A stretch of DNA of 55,744 nucleotides from Phytohabitans sp036906915 (GCF_036906915.1 NZ_JBAKHX010000053.1:1-55744), one strand, 5' to 3'; shown: positions 7,633 through 16,754, numbered from the stretch's first letter. Notes: generated by a model not told the origin, from the sequence alone. A program made the numbers and translations.

Positions 7633-10600
7633 ATGCGGTTCACGGTGCTCGGACCGGTGACGGTGGTCACCGCGGAGCACCAGCACCGGCTTCCGCGCGC
7701 GCAGACCCGCGGGTTGCTGGCATATATGCTGCTCAACCTCGGTCAGCGGGTGTCACGCGAGGCGATGATCGAGGCCCTGTGGGGCGGGGCGGCGCCGTCC
7801 ACCGCCAAGTCGCAGGTGCACAACGCGATCACGGTGATCCGTGCCCGCCTCGCCGAGCTGGGCGCTGGCGACGTGTTCGTGGGCGGGCCGTCCGGATACC
7901 AGCTGCTGGTGGAGGCCGACCAGGTCGACGCGGCGGCGTTCGAAGCCAGCGTCCGCCGGGCCCGGGAGGTGGCCAGCCGGGGCGCGCACGACGAGGCCGT
8001 CGCGCTGCTGCGCGGGGGCCTGGCGATGTGGCAGGGCCCGCCACTCGCCGACGCGAGTGGCGCCTACGTCGACGCCGCCCGCGCCCGGCTCGTCGAGCGC
8101 CGGCTGACCGCGTACGAGGACCTGGCCGACGCCGAACTGGAGCTCGGCCGCGCCGAGGCGGTGGTCACCGAGATCGCGCCGCTCGTCGACGAGTACCCGA
8201 TGCGCGAGCGCCTGCGGGCCCGGCAGATGACCGCGCTGTACCGCAGCGGCCGGCAGGTCGAGGCGCTGCAGAGCTACCGCGCGTACCGGACGCTGCTCGC
8301 CGAGCACGAAGGGCTCGACCCTGGGCGCGAGATCGCTGACCTGGAGAGCCTGATCCTGCGGGCGGAGCTGCCCGAGGCGCCCCCGCGCGAGCAGGCGCCC
8401 GTTCCGGCCCTGCTGCCGCCCGACATCCCGGACTTCACGGGCCGGGGCGGCGAGGTCGACGCTGTCTACCGGCTGCTGACCGAGAACCGCCAGCCCACGG
8501 CGCTGGCGATCGCCGGCATCGCGGGCATGGGCGGGGTCGGCAAGACCACCCTGGCGGTGAGGTCGGCGCACCTCGCGGCGACCGAGTACCCGGACGGCCA
8601 GCTCTACGTCAATCTGCGCGGCGCGCAGGCGACCCCGCTCGACCCCGGTGACGTGCTGGCCAGGTTCCTGCGCGCGCTCGGCGTCGACAGCCGCGCGATC
8701 CCGCACGACCTGGCGGAGCGCACCGAGTTGTACCGCAGCAAGGTGGCCGGCCGCCGGGTGCTGGTCGTGCTCGACAACGCCGCCTCCGAGGAGCAGATCC
8801 GCCCGCTGCTGCCCGGCGCGCCCACCTGCGCCGTGCTGATCACGAGCCGCGCCCGGCTCACCGGCGTCGAGGGCGCCCGCTGGATCGACCTGGAGGTGTT
8901 CAGCCCCGGCGAGGCGATCGAGCTGCTGGCGGTGGTGGCCGACGACGGGCGGGTCGCGGCGCAGCGGTCCGACGCGGCCGAGATCGCCCGGCTCTGCGGC
9001 GGGTTGCCGCTCGCGGTACGGGTGGCCGGCGCGCGGCTGACCGCCCGGCCGACGTGGCGCCTCGCGCACCTGGCCCGGATGCTCGGCGACGAGCGCCAGC
9101 GGCTCGACCGGCTGGCGACCGGCGACCTTGAGGTGCGCGCCTCGCTCGCCCTCAGCTACCAGGCCCTCGACCCGGAATCCCAGCGGCTCCTGCGGCTGCT
9201 CGGCCTCTTCGACGTGCCGCACTTCTCCGCGTGGCTGGCCGCCGCGGTGCTCGAACGCCCCGTCGACGACGCCGCCACGCACCTGGAGGCGCTGGTCGAC
9301 GCGCAGTTGCTGAGCGGCACGGGCACGGACGAGGCGGGCCAGAACCGGTACCGCTTCCACGACCTGGTGCGGCTCTACGCCCGCGAACGCGCCGAGCTGG
9401 AAGACAGCGAGGCTGACCGGTCCGCCGCGCTCGCACGCGGGTTCGGGGGGTGGCTCGCCATCGCCGAGCGCCTGGCCGCTCGGGTACCGGGGCCGCCGTT
9501 CGCGCCGATCAGTGGCTCTGCGCCGCGCCCCGCGCTGGGCTGGGTCGACGACGGCGCCGACCCGCTGCGGTGGTTCGACGCCGAGCGCAGCACACTGATC
9601 GCCGCGATCCGTCAGACGTGCGCGTTGGGGCTGGACGAGCTCGCGTTCGACCTGGCCGGGTGCATGGAGAAGTACTTCGACATCCGTGGCATGTACACCG
9701 AATGGCAGGCCGTCAACACGCGGGTCATCGAGCTGTGCCGTGCCAAGGGCAACCTGCGCGGCGAGGCGGTCATGCGGCGGGGCCTCACCGAGGTCATCAC
9801 CTGGAACACCATCGACCACACCGGCGAGGCGATGGTCCGGTTCGAGACCGAGGCGCACGAGCTGGTCGAGATGTTCGAGGCGCTGGGTGAGCGGCGCGGC
9901 ATGTCCGACGCGGAGGTCAACTGCGCGTGGGCCGCCTCGGCGAAGGGTGCCTCGGGCGAGGCGGTGGAGCACGGCCTGCGCGCGTTGCGCCTCGCCGAAC
10001 AGACCGGTCACCTCGGTGGCGAGGCCCGCGCGCACGTCGCGATCGCGGTCGCCCGCGGTGAGCAGCGCGACCTCATGGACGCGTTCGCACACCTGACGCA
10101 GGCGCTGGAGCGGATACGCACGCTGGGGAACCCGCGCTACGAGGCCGCCGTCCTGCAGTTCATGGGCATCGGGTTCGTGAGGGCCGGCGACCTGGACTCG
10201 GCCGAGCGGGTACTGGACGAGTCGCTCGCGATCTCCCGACGACTCAGCGACAGCTACACCGAGGTGCTGACCTTGCTGGAGCTGGCCCGCCTGTACCTGC
10301 ACCGGGGCGATCCGCGGGCACGGACGGTGGCGGAGACTTCGCTGGCGTTGGGGCGCGAGTACAACATGAGTCACCACGTCGCCGACTCGCTTGGCGTGCT
10401 GGGCGAGATCGAGCTGGCCGCCGGCCGGCCCGACAAGGCGGCCAAGCACCTGGAGGAGTCGGTGGCGCTGTGGCGCACCCGGGGCTGGCTGTCGTTTCTG
10501 GCGAACGCCCTGGCGAAGCTCGGCAAGGCGTACGCGGAGATCGACCCGCAGTTGGCGAAGGCGGCGTTCGACGAGGCCCGCGACCTCTATTTCCGACTGG

Positions 10601-10635
10601 ACAACGCGGAGGCGGCGGCGTCCCTGCCCGCGTAA
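7633..10635 (+). CDS. AfsR/SARP-family regulator with NB-ARC and TPR domains
   Basis: A large pathway-type transcriptional regulator of about 1000 residues. Order: OmpR-like winged helix (1-90, beginning MRFTVLGPV), bacterial transcriptional activation domain (about 96-240), NB-ARC ATPase with P-loop GMGGVGKTT near residues 298-306, VLVVLDNA (Walker B-like) and GGLPLAVRV, then a long helical TPR region to the C-terminus. Proteins of this build bind direct repeats upstream of target promoters and use nucleotide state as a switch. The ATG at 7633 starts exactly at the domain and follows GAGG; upstream sequence in the frame is not domain-like. No antibiotic cluster lies next to it, so targets are unknown. 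Its 3' end overlaps the convergent permease gene by 49 bases. Confidence 0.9.
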   Translation: MRFTVLGPVTVVTAEHQHRLPRAQTRGLLAYMLLNLGQRVSREAMIEALWGGAAPSTAKSQVHNAITVIRARLAELGAGDVFVGGPSGYQLLVEADQVDAAAFEASVRRAREVASRGAHDEAVALLRGGLAMWQGPPLADASGAYVDAARARLVERRLTAYEDLADAELELGRAEAVVTEIAPLVDEYPMRERLRARQMTALYRSGRQVEALQSYRAYRTLLAEHEGLDPGREIADLESLILRAELPEAPPREQAPVPALLPPDIPDFTGRGGEVDAVYRLLTENRQPTALAIAGIAGMGGVGKTTLAVRSAHLAATEYPDGQLYVNLRGAQATPLDPGDVLARFLRALGVDSRAIPHDLAERTELYRSKVAGRRVLVVLDNAASEEQIRPLLPGAPTCAVLITSRARLTGVEGARWIDLEVFSPGEAIELLAVVADDGRVAAQRSDAAEIARLCGGLPLAVRVAGARLTARPTWRLAHLARMLGDERQRLDRLATGDLEVRASLALSYQALDPESQRLLRLLGLFDVPHFSAWLAAAVLERPVDDAATHLEALVDAQLLSGTGTDEAGQNRYRFHDLVRLYARERAELEDSEADRSAALARGFGGWLAIAERLAARVPGPPFAPISGSAPRPALGWVDDGADPLRWFDAERSTLIAAIRQTCALGLDELAFDLAGCMEKYFDIRGMYTEWQAVNTRVIELCRAKGNLRGEAVMRRGLTEVITWNTIDHTGEAMVRFETEAHELVEMFEALGERRGMSDAEVNCAWAASAKGASGEAVEHGLRALRLAEQTGHLGGEARAHVAIAVARGEQRDLMDAFAHLTQALERIRTLGNPRYEAAVLQFMGIGFVRAGDLDSAERVLDESLAISRRLSDSYTEVLTLLELARLYLHRGDPRARTVAETSLALGREYNMSHHVADSLGVLGEIELAAGRPDKAAKHLEESVALWRTRGWLSFLANALAKLGKAYAEIDPQLAKAAFDEARDLYFRLDNAEAAASLPA

Positions 10636-11855
10636 CGGGCGTCGTAGATCAGGGCGGCGGCCGCGATCGCCAGCGCGCCCACCATGTACCGGCCGGTGAG
10701 CAACAGCAGCGCCACCACCGCCACCAGCGCCACCGTCGCCGTGCGGTGCGACCAGGTGCCCCGGGGCAGCAGCCGGAGGGCGGCGGCCATGCCGAGCACG
10801 TACACCATCGCGAAGCAACCGGTCGTCAGCAGCACGGAGGGGCGCGGGTCGGCATCGGTGACGGCGACCGCGCCCAGCGACACAGTGGACAGTCCTGCGA
10901 TCACCGAGAGGCTGCGCCGGGGTACCGTGCCGGCCTCGCTGCCACGGGCGAACCAGGTCGGCAGCGCGCCGTCGCGGCCGAGGGCGGCACCGAGCTTGGC
11001 GCCGCCCGCGAAGTAGGCGTTCATCGCGCCGATGGTCAGCAGCAGCGCCGCCCCGGCCGCCAGTACCCGGACCTCGCCGCCGACCCCGATGGCGAGCAGT
11101 TCGGCGAGGGGCGCGTCGGACGTACCTGCGGCGGCGCCGAGCACCAGCACGCTCGCGGCGGCGATGGCGAAGTACAGCAGCCCGACCACGGCCACGGCGA
11201 TGACGGTGGCGCGGGGCAGGTCGCGCGCCGGGTGGCGGAAGTCGGCGGCCAGGTGGGTGACCGCCTCCCAGCCGGCGAAGCCCCACACCAGCAGCGCGGC
11301 CGCGGGCCCGATCGCGAGCCAGCCGTGCGGCGCGAACGGCTGGAGGTTGTCGAGGCGCGCGTGCGGCAGCGCGGTGAGCGTCGCGGTCAGCAGTAGGGCG
11401 ACAAGCAGCGCGGCGAGGCCGAACTGGAGCCGGCCCGAGATCCGCAGCCCGCCCGCGTTGGTGGCGGTCACGAAGGCGATCAGCAGCGCCCCGGTGATCA
11501 GCGTGGTGCTCTTGCCACCACCGACGGCCGCTGACACGTACGCGCCGGCGAACATCGCGGCCGCGGGCGCGCCGGCCGGGATCGCGAAGTAGAAGCACCA
11601 GCCCACGACCGCCGCGGCGCGCGGGCCGAAGGCGCGGCGCACGTACGTGGAGACGCCGCCCGAGTCCGGGTACCGGGCGCCGAGCGCCGCGAACGTGGTG
11701 GCGAGCGGCACGGACAGTGCGATCAGCGCCAGCCAGGCGACGAGCGACGCGGGTCCGGCCGTCTCGGCGGCGAGCGCGGGCAGGGCGATCACGCCGGTAC
11801 CGAGTACGGCACCGATCGACAGGGCAGCGCCTTGCGGCACGGTCATTCTGGTCAT
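10587..11855 (-). CDS. APC-family amino acid permease
   Basis: About 422 residues with roughly twelve hydrophobic helices and the APC-superfamily N-terminal signature GAALSIGAVLGTGVIALPAL, then SGGVSTYVRRAFGP and a conserved FAGWEAVTHLAADFRHPARDLPRA loop. It probably imports or exchanges an amino acid, polyamine or related amine at the cytoplasmic membrane. The ATG at 11855 (or 11846) is placed just ahead of the first helix. It diverges from a MocR-type regulator, a common arrangement in which the PLP-dependent regulator controls the neighbouring transporter, so the substrate may be an amino compound recognised by that regulator. Confidence 0.85.
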   Translation of the reverse strand: MTRMTVPQGAALSIGAVLGTGVIALPALAAETAGPASLVAWLALIALSVPLATTFAALGARYPDSGGVSTYVRRAFGPRAAAVVGWCFYFAIPAGAPAAAMFAGAYVSAAVGGGKSTTLITGALLIAFVTATNAGGLRISGRLQFGLAALLVALLLTATLTALPHARLDNLQPFAPHGWLAIGPAAALLVWGFAGWEAVTHLAADFRHPARDLPRATVIAVAVVGLLYFAIAAASVLVLGAAAGTSDAPLAELLAIGVGGEVRVLAAGAALLLTIGAMNAYFAGGAKLGAALGRDGALPTWFARGSEAGTVPRRSLSVIAGLSTVSLGAVAVTDADPRPSVLLTTGCFAMVYVLGMAAALRLLPRGTWSHRTATVALVAVVALLLLTGRYMVGALAIAAAALIYDARYAGRDAAASALSSRK

Positions 11856-11878
11856 GCGCCAGCTAACTTGGTCACGCC

Positions 11879-11943
11879 CTACGGTAGGGACGTACATTGG
11901 CCCCGTAGAAGTGCCAATGCTGGCCATCCTGATTGGGCCAATC
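11879..11943. promoter_or_regulatory. Divergent control region of permease and MocR genes
   Basis: The 89-base gap between the two start codons holds CTACGGTAG (11879-11887, symmetrical), CATTGGCC near 11895, a GCCAATGC element near 11913, and a perfect 13-base palindrome GATTGG-G-CCAATC (11931-11943) ending one base before the MocR ATG. Repeated ATTGG/CCAAT half-sites are good candidates for the MocR operator. MocR proteins usually bind direct or inverted repeats in such gaps; the assignment itself is inferred. Confidence 0.5.
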
Positions 11944-11944
11944 C

Positions 11945-13369
11945 ATGGACCTGCACGTGAGCCTCACCGGCCGAGGTGACCTGGCCACCCAGATCTACCG
12001 CCAGATCCTCGACGCGGTGGTCGACGGCCGGTTGCGCCCCGGCGAGCGGATGCCGCCGACCCGCGAGCTGGCCCGGCGCCTCGCGGTGTCGCGCAACACG
12101 GTGGCGGTGGCCTACGACCGGCTGACCGCCGAGGGCTTCCTCATCGGGCGGGTCGGCGCCGGCACGTTCGTGTGCGTCGAGGCGCTCGACCGGCGCCGGC
12201 CGCGGACCGCGCCGGCTGGGCGGGGCGTGCGGCCGAGGCGGTTCTGGCGCACGGCACCCTCCCCGGTCACCGGGTTAGGTGAAGGGCCATACGACTTCAC
12301 GGTCGGGGTACCGGACGTCCATATCTTCCCGCTGGAGACGTGGCGCCGCCTGGTGACGCAGGAGCTGCGGCTAACCACCATCCAGCAGGCCGACTACAGC
12401 GAGCCCGCCGGCCATCCCGGGCTCCGGGCGGCGATCGCGCGGTACGTCGGGGTGGCCCGGTCGGTGCGGGCGGCACCCGACGACGTGCTCGTCACGCACG
12501 GTGCGCAGCAGGCCCTCGACCTGGTCGGCCGGGTCCTCATTGAGCCGGGCACCCGGGTGGCGGTGGAGGAGCCGGGCTATCCGCCGGCGAGGCTGCTCTT
12601 CGAGTCGCTGGGCGCGCGGGTCGCCGGCGTACCCGTCGACGGCGACGGCCTCGACGTGGCGGCCCTGCCCACCGATACCCGCCTGGTCTACGTCACGCCG
12701 TCCCACCAGTACCCGCTGGGCGTGCCGATGTCGCTGCGCCGGCGTGCCGCGCTGCTCGCCTGGGCCGAACGGCACCGCGCTGTGGTGGTGGAGGACGACT
12801 ACGACAGCGAGTTCCGTTTCGAGGACCGCCCGCTCGAACCGTTGCAGAGCCTCGACCGCGACGGCCGGGTGGTCTACGTCGGCACGTTCTCCAAGACGAT
12901 GCTGCCAATGCTGCGGCTCGGCTTCCTGATCGCGCCCGCGTCTCTGCGGCCTGCGCTGGTGGGTGCCAAGCGCCTGACGGACTGGCATGGCGAGCTGTCC
13001 AACCAGGCCGCGCTCGCCCGGTTCCTCGACGACGGGCACCTGGCCCGCCACGTCCGCCGGGCCACCCGGGTGTACGCCGACCGGCACGCCCTGGTGGTCG
13101 GTGCGCTGCGGCGAGACTTCGCCAGCTGGCTGGAGCCGGTGCCGTCGGCCGCCGGGCTGCACGTGTGCGCCCGGCTCACGCCCGGCGCCGAGGTCGATCT
13201 CACCGGGGTGGTACGCCGTGCCGCCGAGGCCGGTGTGGCGGTGACGGAGCTGGCCCGCTTCTGTGGCCAACGGCCCGCGCAGCACGGGCTGGTGATCGGG
13301 TACGGGGCGGTGCCGACCGAGCGCATCGCCGAGGGGATGCGCCGGCTGGCGGCTAGCCGAGCAGGTTGA
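11945..13369 (+). CDS. MocR/PdxR-family PLP-dependent regulator
   Basis: 474 residues: an N-terminal GntR winged helix (LATQIYRQILDAVVDGRLRPG; PPTRELARRLAVSRNTVAVAY) joined to a fold-type I aminotransferase domain. The aminotransferase part keeps YPPARLLFESLGA, VYVTPSHQYPLG, VEDDYDSEFRF and the PLP lysine in VGTFSKTMLPMLRLGF. Such proteins sense PLP or an amino compound that forms an external aldimine, and activate or repress a divergent gene. Here the divergent gene is an APC permease. The ATG at 11945 matches the family start; an upstream TTG is not favoured. The 3' end overlaps the convergent membrane protein gene by 17 bases. Confidence 0.88.
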   Translation: MDLHVSLTGRGDLATQIYRQILDAVVDGRLRPGERMPPTRELARRLAVSRNTVAVAYDRLTAEGFLIGRVGAGTFVCVEALDRRRPRTAPAGRGVRPRRFWRTAPSPVTGLGEGPYDFTVGVPDVHIFPLETWRRLVTQELRLTTIQQADYSEPAGHPGLRAAIARYVGVARSVRAAPDDVLVTHGAQQALDLVGRVLIEPGTRVAVEEPGYPPARLLFESLGARVAGVPVDGDGLDVAALPTDTRLVYVTPSHQYPLGVPMSLRRRAALLAWAERHRAVVVEDDYDSEFRFEDRPLEPLQSLDRDGRVVYVGTFSKTMLPMLRLGFLIAPASLRPALVGAKRLTDWHGELSNQAALARFLDDGHLARHVRRATRVYADRHALVVGALRRDFASWLEPVPSAAGLHVCARLTPGAEVDLTGVVRRAAEAGVAVTELARFCGQRPAQHGLVIGYGAVPTERIAEGMRRLAASRAG

Positions 13370-14273
13370 TCTTGTCGATCCTCGGCGCGAAGTAGGTCGG
13401 GTTGCTGAAGGCCAGCCGGTTCCTCCCCGCCCGCAGCTCGATCGTGAACGTCTGCGTCGCTACCGTGTTCCACCCGCCGCTCGACGGAAACCGCAGCAGC
13501 AGCGGGCGTTGGCCGTTGACGGCCAGCAGCACGTTGCGGTCCTCGCCGCTGACGTACGCGACGGTCAGCGCGTACCGGGTCGCCCGCGCCACCGTCACCT
13601 CGTTGAAGACGAGCTGCCCGGCGTTGCCCGCCTGGTCGGTGCCGATCTGGTGCACGAGCCGACCGCCCGAGGCGGCCGGCTCGGCGAGCACCTCGGCCGT
13701 ACCGACCAGCAACGCGTCCTCGGCCTCGACAGAGGTCGTCACAGAGCCGCCGGGACCGCTGCTGGTGTTCGTCGGGCTGACCGATGGCGTCGTTGGGGAC
13801 GGGCTCCCAGGCGGCCCGGTCGTGGGCGCGCCGCCAGTAGGGCCGGAGCCGAGACCGGAGTCGGCGGTGACCTGAACCGGGGAAACGCTCGGCGTGCCGA
13901 GCGCCACCCCCTCGCCGGCCGGCGGGTCGTCGAGCGTGATGATCGAAACCGTCACGGCGAGGGCGACCGCGACGGCACCGCCGGCGATCACGGCGAGCGG
14001 TGTGCGGCGGCGGCGTACCCGGTGCGCCGGGCCGCTGGCCGGCCCGTCGTCGTCGGGCAGGGCGGGCGCCGCGTAGGCGGTCACAGCCCGATCGGTCCGG
14101 TCGGCTTCGTCGGATTCGTCGGCTCTATCGGCGGTGTCGGCACCTTCGGCGGCGTGCCGGCCGCCAGCAGCGGGCGCGTCGCCCACGCTCGCCGGGCCGT
14201 TGCCGGCCGGTGAGCCACTCAGCCAACCACCGACCCTCAACCGGTCCGGCGGATCGTCACCTGGCTTGGTCAT
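13353..14273 (-). CDS. Membrane-anchored protein with CBM35/CBM6-like domain
   Basis: 306 residues. An acidic, low-complexity cytoplasmic N-terminus (about 1-86, rich in Asp, Glu, Arg and Ala) is followed by an arginine cluster and one membrane helix (about 92-114, LAVIAGGAVAVALAV), a Ser/Thr/Pro/Gly linker (120-180) and a C-terminal beta-sandwich (181-306). The last part starts with VEAED, runs through ATRYALTVAYVSGEDRNVLLAVNG, and ends with IDKINLLG, a layout typical of CBM6/CBM35 carbohydrate-binding modules. It probably displays a sugar-binding module outside the membrane. The ATG at 14273 follows GAGAGG. No enzymatic domain is present; a sensing or wall-binding role is inferred. Confidence 0.7.
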   Translation of the reverse strand: MTKPGDDPPDRLRVGGWLSGSPAGNGPASVGDAPAAGGRHAAEGADTADRADESDEADRTDRAVTAYAAPALPDDDGPASGPAHRVRRRRTPLAVIAGGAVAVALAVTVSIITLDDPPAGEGVALGTPSVSPVQVTADSGLGSGPTGGAPTTGPPGSPSPTTPSVSPTNTSSGPGGSVTTSVEAEDALLVGTAEVLAEPAASGGRLVHQIGTDQAGNAGQLVFNEVTVARATRYALTVAYVSGEDRNVLLAVNGQRPLLLRFPSSGGWNTVATQTFTIELRAGRNRLAFSNPTYFAPRIDKINLLG

Positions 14274-14345
14274 GCCACCTCTCGTCCCCCCGGCCCCCAA
14301 GACCAATACGCGGCGTGGAGAGTATCCTGATCGGCCGCTCAGGGC

Positions 14346-14379
14346 AATCGTAAGGAATGTATATCGGTTCCTTGCGATT
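14346..14379. terminator. AT-richer hairpin after the LuxR-type gene
   Basis: AATCGTAAGGAA (14346-14357) pairs with TTCCTTGCGATT (14368-14379) with one G-U-compatible mismatch and a 10-base loop. It lies in the 194-base gap between the leftward LuxR-type gene and the leftward CBM-protein gene. Termination of the first or leader control of the second are both possible. The rest of the gap shows no ORF or clear promoter. Confidence 0.5.
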
Positions 14380-14467
14380 CAAGAGAATGGCGACTGAAAC
14401 CCAGAGGATATTAGCCCTCAAGGGCAAGCGATGTATTCGGATCTGCTGACTTCGAAATAAACAGCGA

Positions 14468-15367
14468 CTATTCGGGGACGAACTGGTCCAGCATGCCGAG
14501 GCCGTGGGCCGCACCGATGGCGCCGGCCCGGTTGTGCGTGCCCAACTTCAGGAACAGCCGGGCCTGGGTGTTCTCCACGGTCTTTTCGGCGATCGCCAGC
14601 AGCGCCGCGGTCTGGCGTACCGAATGGCCCATCGCGATCGAACGCAGGATGTCCGCCTCTCGCCCGGTCAGCTCCGGTATTCGGAGGGGCTGATCCGGCC
14701 GCACGGGAACGCGGCGGGTCGGTACCAGTCCCAGCGCCGCCGCCCTTGCGACGGCCTGGCACTGCGTCGCCACATTGAGCTTGGCGTAGATGTGCCGCTT
14801 GCTGTTTTCGACCGCGCCGACGCTGCTGCCCAGCATGGCGGCGATGCGCCGGGCCGGATGGCCCGCGCCGAGCAGCGAGAGGATCTCGCGCTCGTGCGGT
14901 GTCAGGCCGCCAGGCGCCGAGACCGTCACACCCGTGCGCGGCCCGCGCGCCTGCTGGCGCAGGACGCTGAGCAGCGCCTCCAGGCCGAGCGCGCCCGGCA
15001 CGAGCGCGTCGACCCCCGCGCGGCGAGCTGCCACCACGGCCGCCGCCGTCAACTCGTCGCAGATGACGATTATTCGGGTACGCCCACAGCCTTCCCGGAT
15101 CGCGGTGAGTGGCCCCAACGTGGCCACCACATTGACGCCCCCATCGACGAGCACCAGGTCGGGCGTCCGCAGCGCGCACAGACGGGGGAGTTCGGCCACG
15201 TCGGCGGCCTGCCCCACGACTGCGAACCGCTGCTGCCGCCCCAGCCACGCGACCAGGGCGTCCCGGAAGAGCCGGCGGCCGCTGTGCGCCACGACCGTTG
15301 CACCGCTATTTGGTGTCGTTCCAATTCCGGCCACGGCGTCAGTCTCGTTCGGCGCGCCGCCCCGCAC
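14468..15367 (-). CDS. LuxR-family regulator with two HTH domains and a pseudo-receiver
   Basis: 299 residues from a GTG at 15367 that follows GGGGG. The N-terminal about 145 residues resemble a response-regulator receiver, keeping an Asp75 in LVLVDGG, but the acidic pair near the first strand is replaced (VVAHSGRRLF) and the conserved lysine is not evident, so phosphorylation is doubtful. Two LuxR-type HTH units follow in tandem: residues 155-212 (LTPHEREILSLLGAGHPARR; NSKRHIYAKL) and 233-292 (LTGREADILRSIAMGHS; NTQARLFLKL). Most LuxR regulators have one. Two DNA-binding units in one chain would let a monomer or dimer grip adjacent sites. The gene diverges from a glutamine synthetase-like gene with a 22-base gap. 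The start is uncertain because other GTG codons exist downstream. Confidence 0.75.
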   Translation of the reverse strand: MRGGAPNETDAVAGIGTTPNSGATVVAHSGRRLFRDALVAWLGRQQRFAVVGQAADVAELPRLCALRTPDLVLVDGGVNVVATLGPLTAIREGCGRTRIIVICDELTAAAVVAARRAGVDALVPGALGLEALLSVLRQQARGPRTGVTVSAPGGLTPHEREILSLLGAGHPARRIAAMLGSSVGAVENSKRHIYAKLNVATQCQAVARAAALGLVPTRRVPVRPDQPLRIPELTGREADILRSIAMGHSVRQTAALLAIAEKTVENTQARLFLKLGTHNRAGAIGAAHGLGMLDQFVPE

Positions 15368-15389
15368 ATCACCCCCAGGGGAATTTGGG

Positions 15390-16754
15390 ATGGGGATAAT
15401 CAGGTGCGTGGATCGCCAGCAGCGGGCCGCGGAGGCCCGGCGCGTCGCCGCCGACCTGGCCGCGCAGGACGTCCGTAACGTCGCTCTGACCTGGGTGGAC
15501 AACGCGGGCGTGACCAGGGTCAAAGCGGTGCCGGTCGATCGGTTCGAGCGCGCCGCCGAGTGGGGCGTCGGCATGTCGCCGGTGTTCGACGTGTTCTGTG
15601 TCGACGATTCGATCACCACCAGCCGGCACGCGGGCGGGCCTGTCGGTGACCTGCGGCTGCACCCCGACCTGTCTCACGTGACCGCGCTCGCCGCGCAGCC
15701 CGGCTGGGCGTGGGCTCCCGTCGACCGGCACACCCAGGAGGGCGAGCCGTACCCCGGCTGCCAGCGCGGCTTCGCCCGGGCGGCCACCGAGCGGGCCCGC
15801 GAGGCCGGGCTCGAGCTGCGGATGGCGTACGAGTTCGAGTGGTTCGCGGGCACGGTCGACGCGACGCCGTCCACCACGGGTCCGGCGTACGGCATGACGC
15901 GGCTGGTGGAACTGTCCGGATACGCCGACGCGGTGCTCGCCGCGCTGGCCGACCAGCGGGTGCCCGTCGAGCAGTTCCATCCCGAGTACGCGGCCGGGCA
16001 GTGGGAAGTGTCGGTGGCGCCCGCCGACCCGGTGACCGCGGCCGACCGGGCTGTGCTGGTGCGGCAGACCATCCGCGCGGTGTCCGCCACCTTCGGTTAC
16101 CAGGTCTCGTTCGCGCCCGTCGTGGTGGCCGGGCAGGTCGGCAACGGCGGACACCTGCACCTGTCGGCGTGGACCGGCGAGCAGAACCTGTTCGCCGGCG
16201 GTGACGGCCCGCACGGTGTGACCGCCGAAGGCGAATCCATCCTGGCCGCGCTCCTGCACCGCCTCCCCGCTCTGGTGGCGATCGGCGCGCCCAGCCCGGC
16301 CAGCTACCTGCGCCTGGTGCCGCGGCACTGGGCCGGCCCGTACCAGTGCTGGGGCCGTGAAAACAGGGAGGCCGGCCTGCGCCTGGTCACCGGCAGCGAG
16401 GGCGAGCGGGAGACGGCGGCGAACGCCGAGCTCAAGTGCTTCGACGGGGCCGCCAACCCGTACCTGCTCGCCGGCGCCGTGACCGCGGTGGTGACGGCGG
16501 CTCGCGACGCCGGCCTGACGTTGCCGCCCGAGGTCACCGTTGACCCGGCAGATCTGCCCGAGGGTGACCAACCGCCGCGGCTGCCCACCTCCCTACCCGA
16601 CGCGGTGGCGGCGCTCCGCGCCGACGATCTGCTCCCGGCCGCGCTGGGCGGGCCCTTGCTAGAGGCCTTCTGCGCGGTCCGCGAGGCCGAACACCGCCTC
16701 TTCGCCGACGCGTCCCCCGCCGAGCTGGCCGAAGCCACCCGCTGGCGCTACTAG
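15390..16754 (+). CDS. Glutamine synthetase-like gamma-glutamyl ligase
   Basis: About 454 residues of the class I glutamine synthetase fold. Seen motifs: EFEWF (metal Glu), PEYAAGQWEVS (metal Glu pair), VGNGGHLHLS (His of the n2 site), YQCWGRENREAGLR, and NAELKCFDGAANPYL near the end. The last block usually reads with an arginine before the acidic residue; here a lysine occupies that region. Size and divergence from housekeeping GlnA suggest a GlnA3/GlnA4-type enzyme that couples glutamate to a polyamine, ethanolamine or other amine. Substrate is not determinable. ATG at 15390 or GTG at 15408 may start it. The divergent LuxR-type regulator is a likely controller. Confidence 0.8.
   Translation: MGIIRCVDRQQRAAEARRVAADLAAQDVRNVALTWVDNAGVTRVKAVPVDRFERAAEWGVGMSPVFDVFCVDDSITTSRHAGGPVGDLRLHPDLSHVTALAAQPGWAWAPVDRHTQEGEPYPGCQRGFARAATERAREAGLELRMAYEFEWFAGTVDATPSTTGPAYGMTRLVELSGYADAVLAALADQRVPVEQFHPEYAAGQWEVSVAPADPVTAADRAVLVRQTIRAVSATFGYQVSFAPVVVAGQVGNGGHLHLSAWTGEQNLFAGGDGPHGVTAEGESILAALLHRLPALVAIGAPSPASYLRLVPRHWAGPYQCWGRENREAGLRLVTGSEGERETAANAELKCFDGAANPYLLAGAVTAVVTAARDAGLTLPPEVTVDPADLPEGDQPPRLPTSLPDAVAALRADDLLPAALGGPLLEAFCAVREAEHRLFADASPAELAEATRWRY

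Noticed and set aside
7753..11598. Very long open frame on the minus strand opposite the first AfsR-type gene (over 1200 codons)
   Set aside because: It is antisense to a well-supported gene, rich in Arg, Ala, Gly and Pro, has no motif, and is explained by GC-rich third positions.
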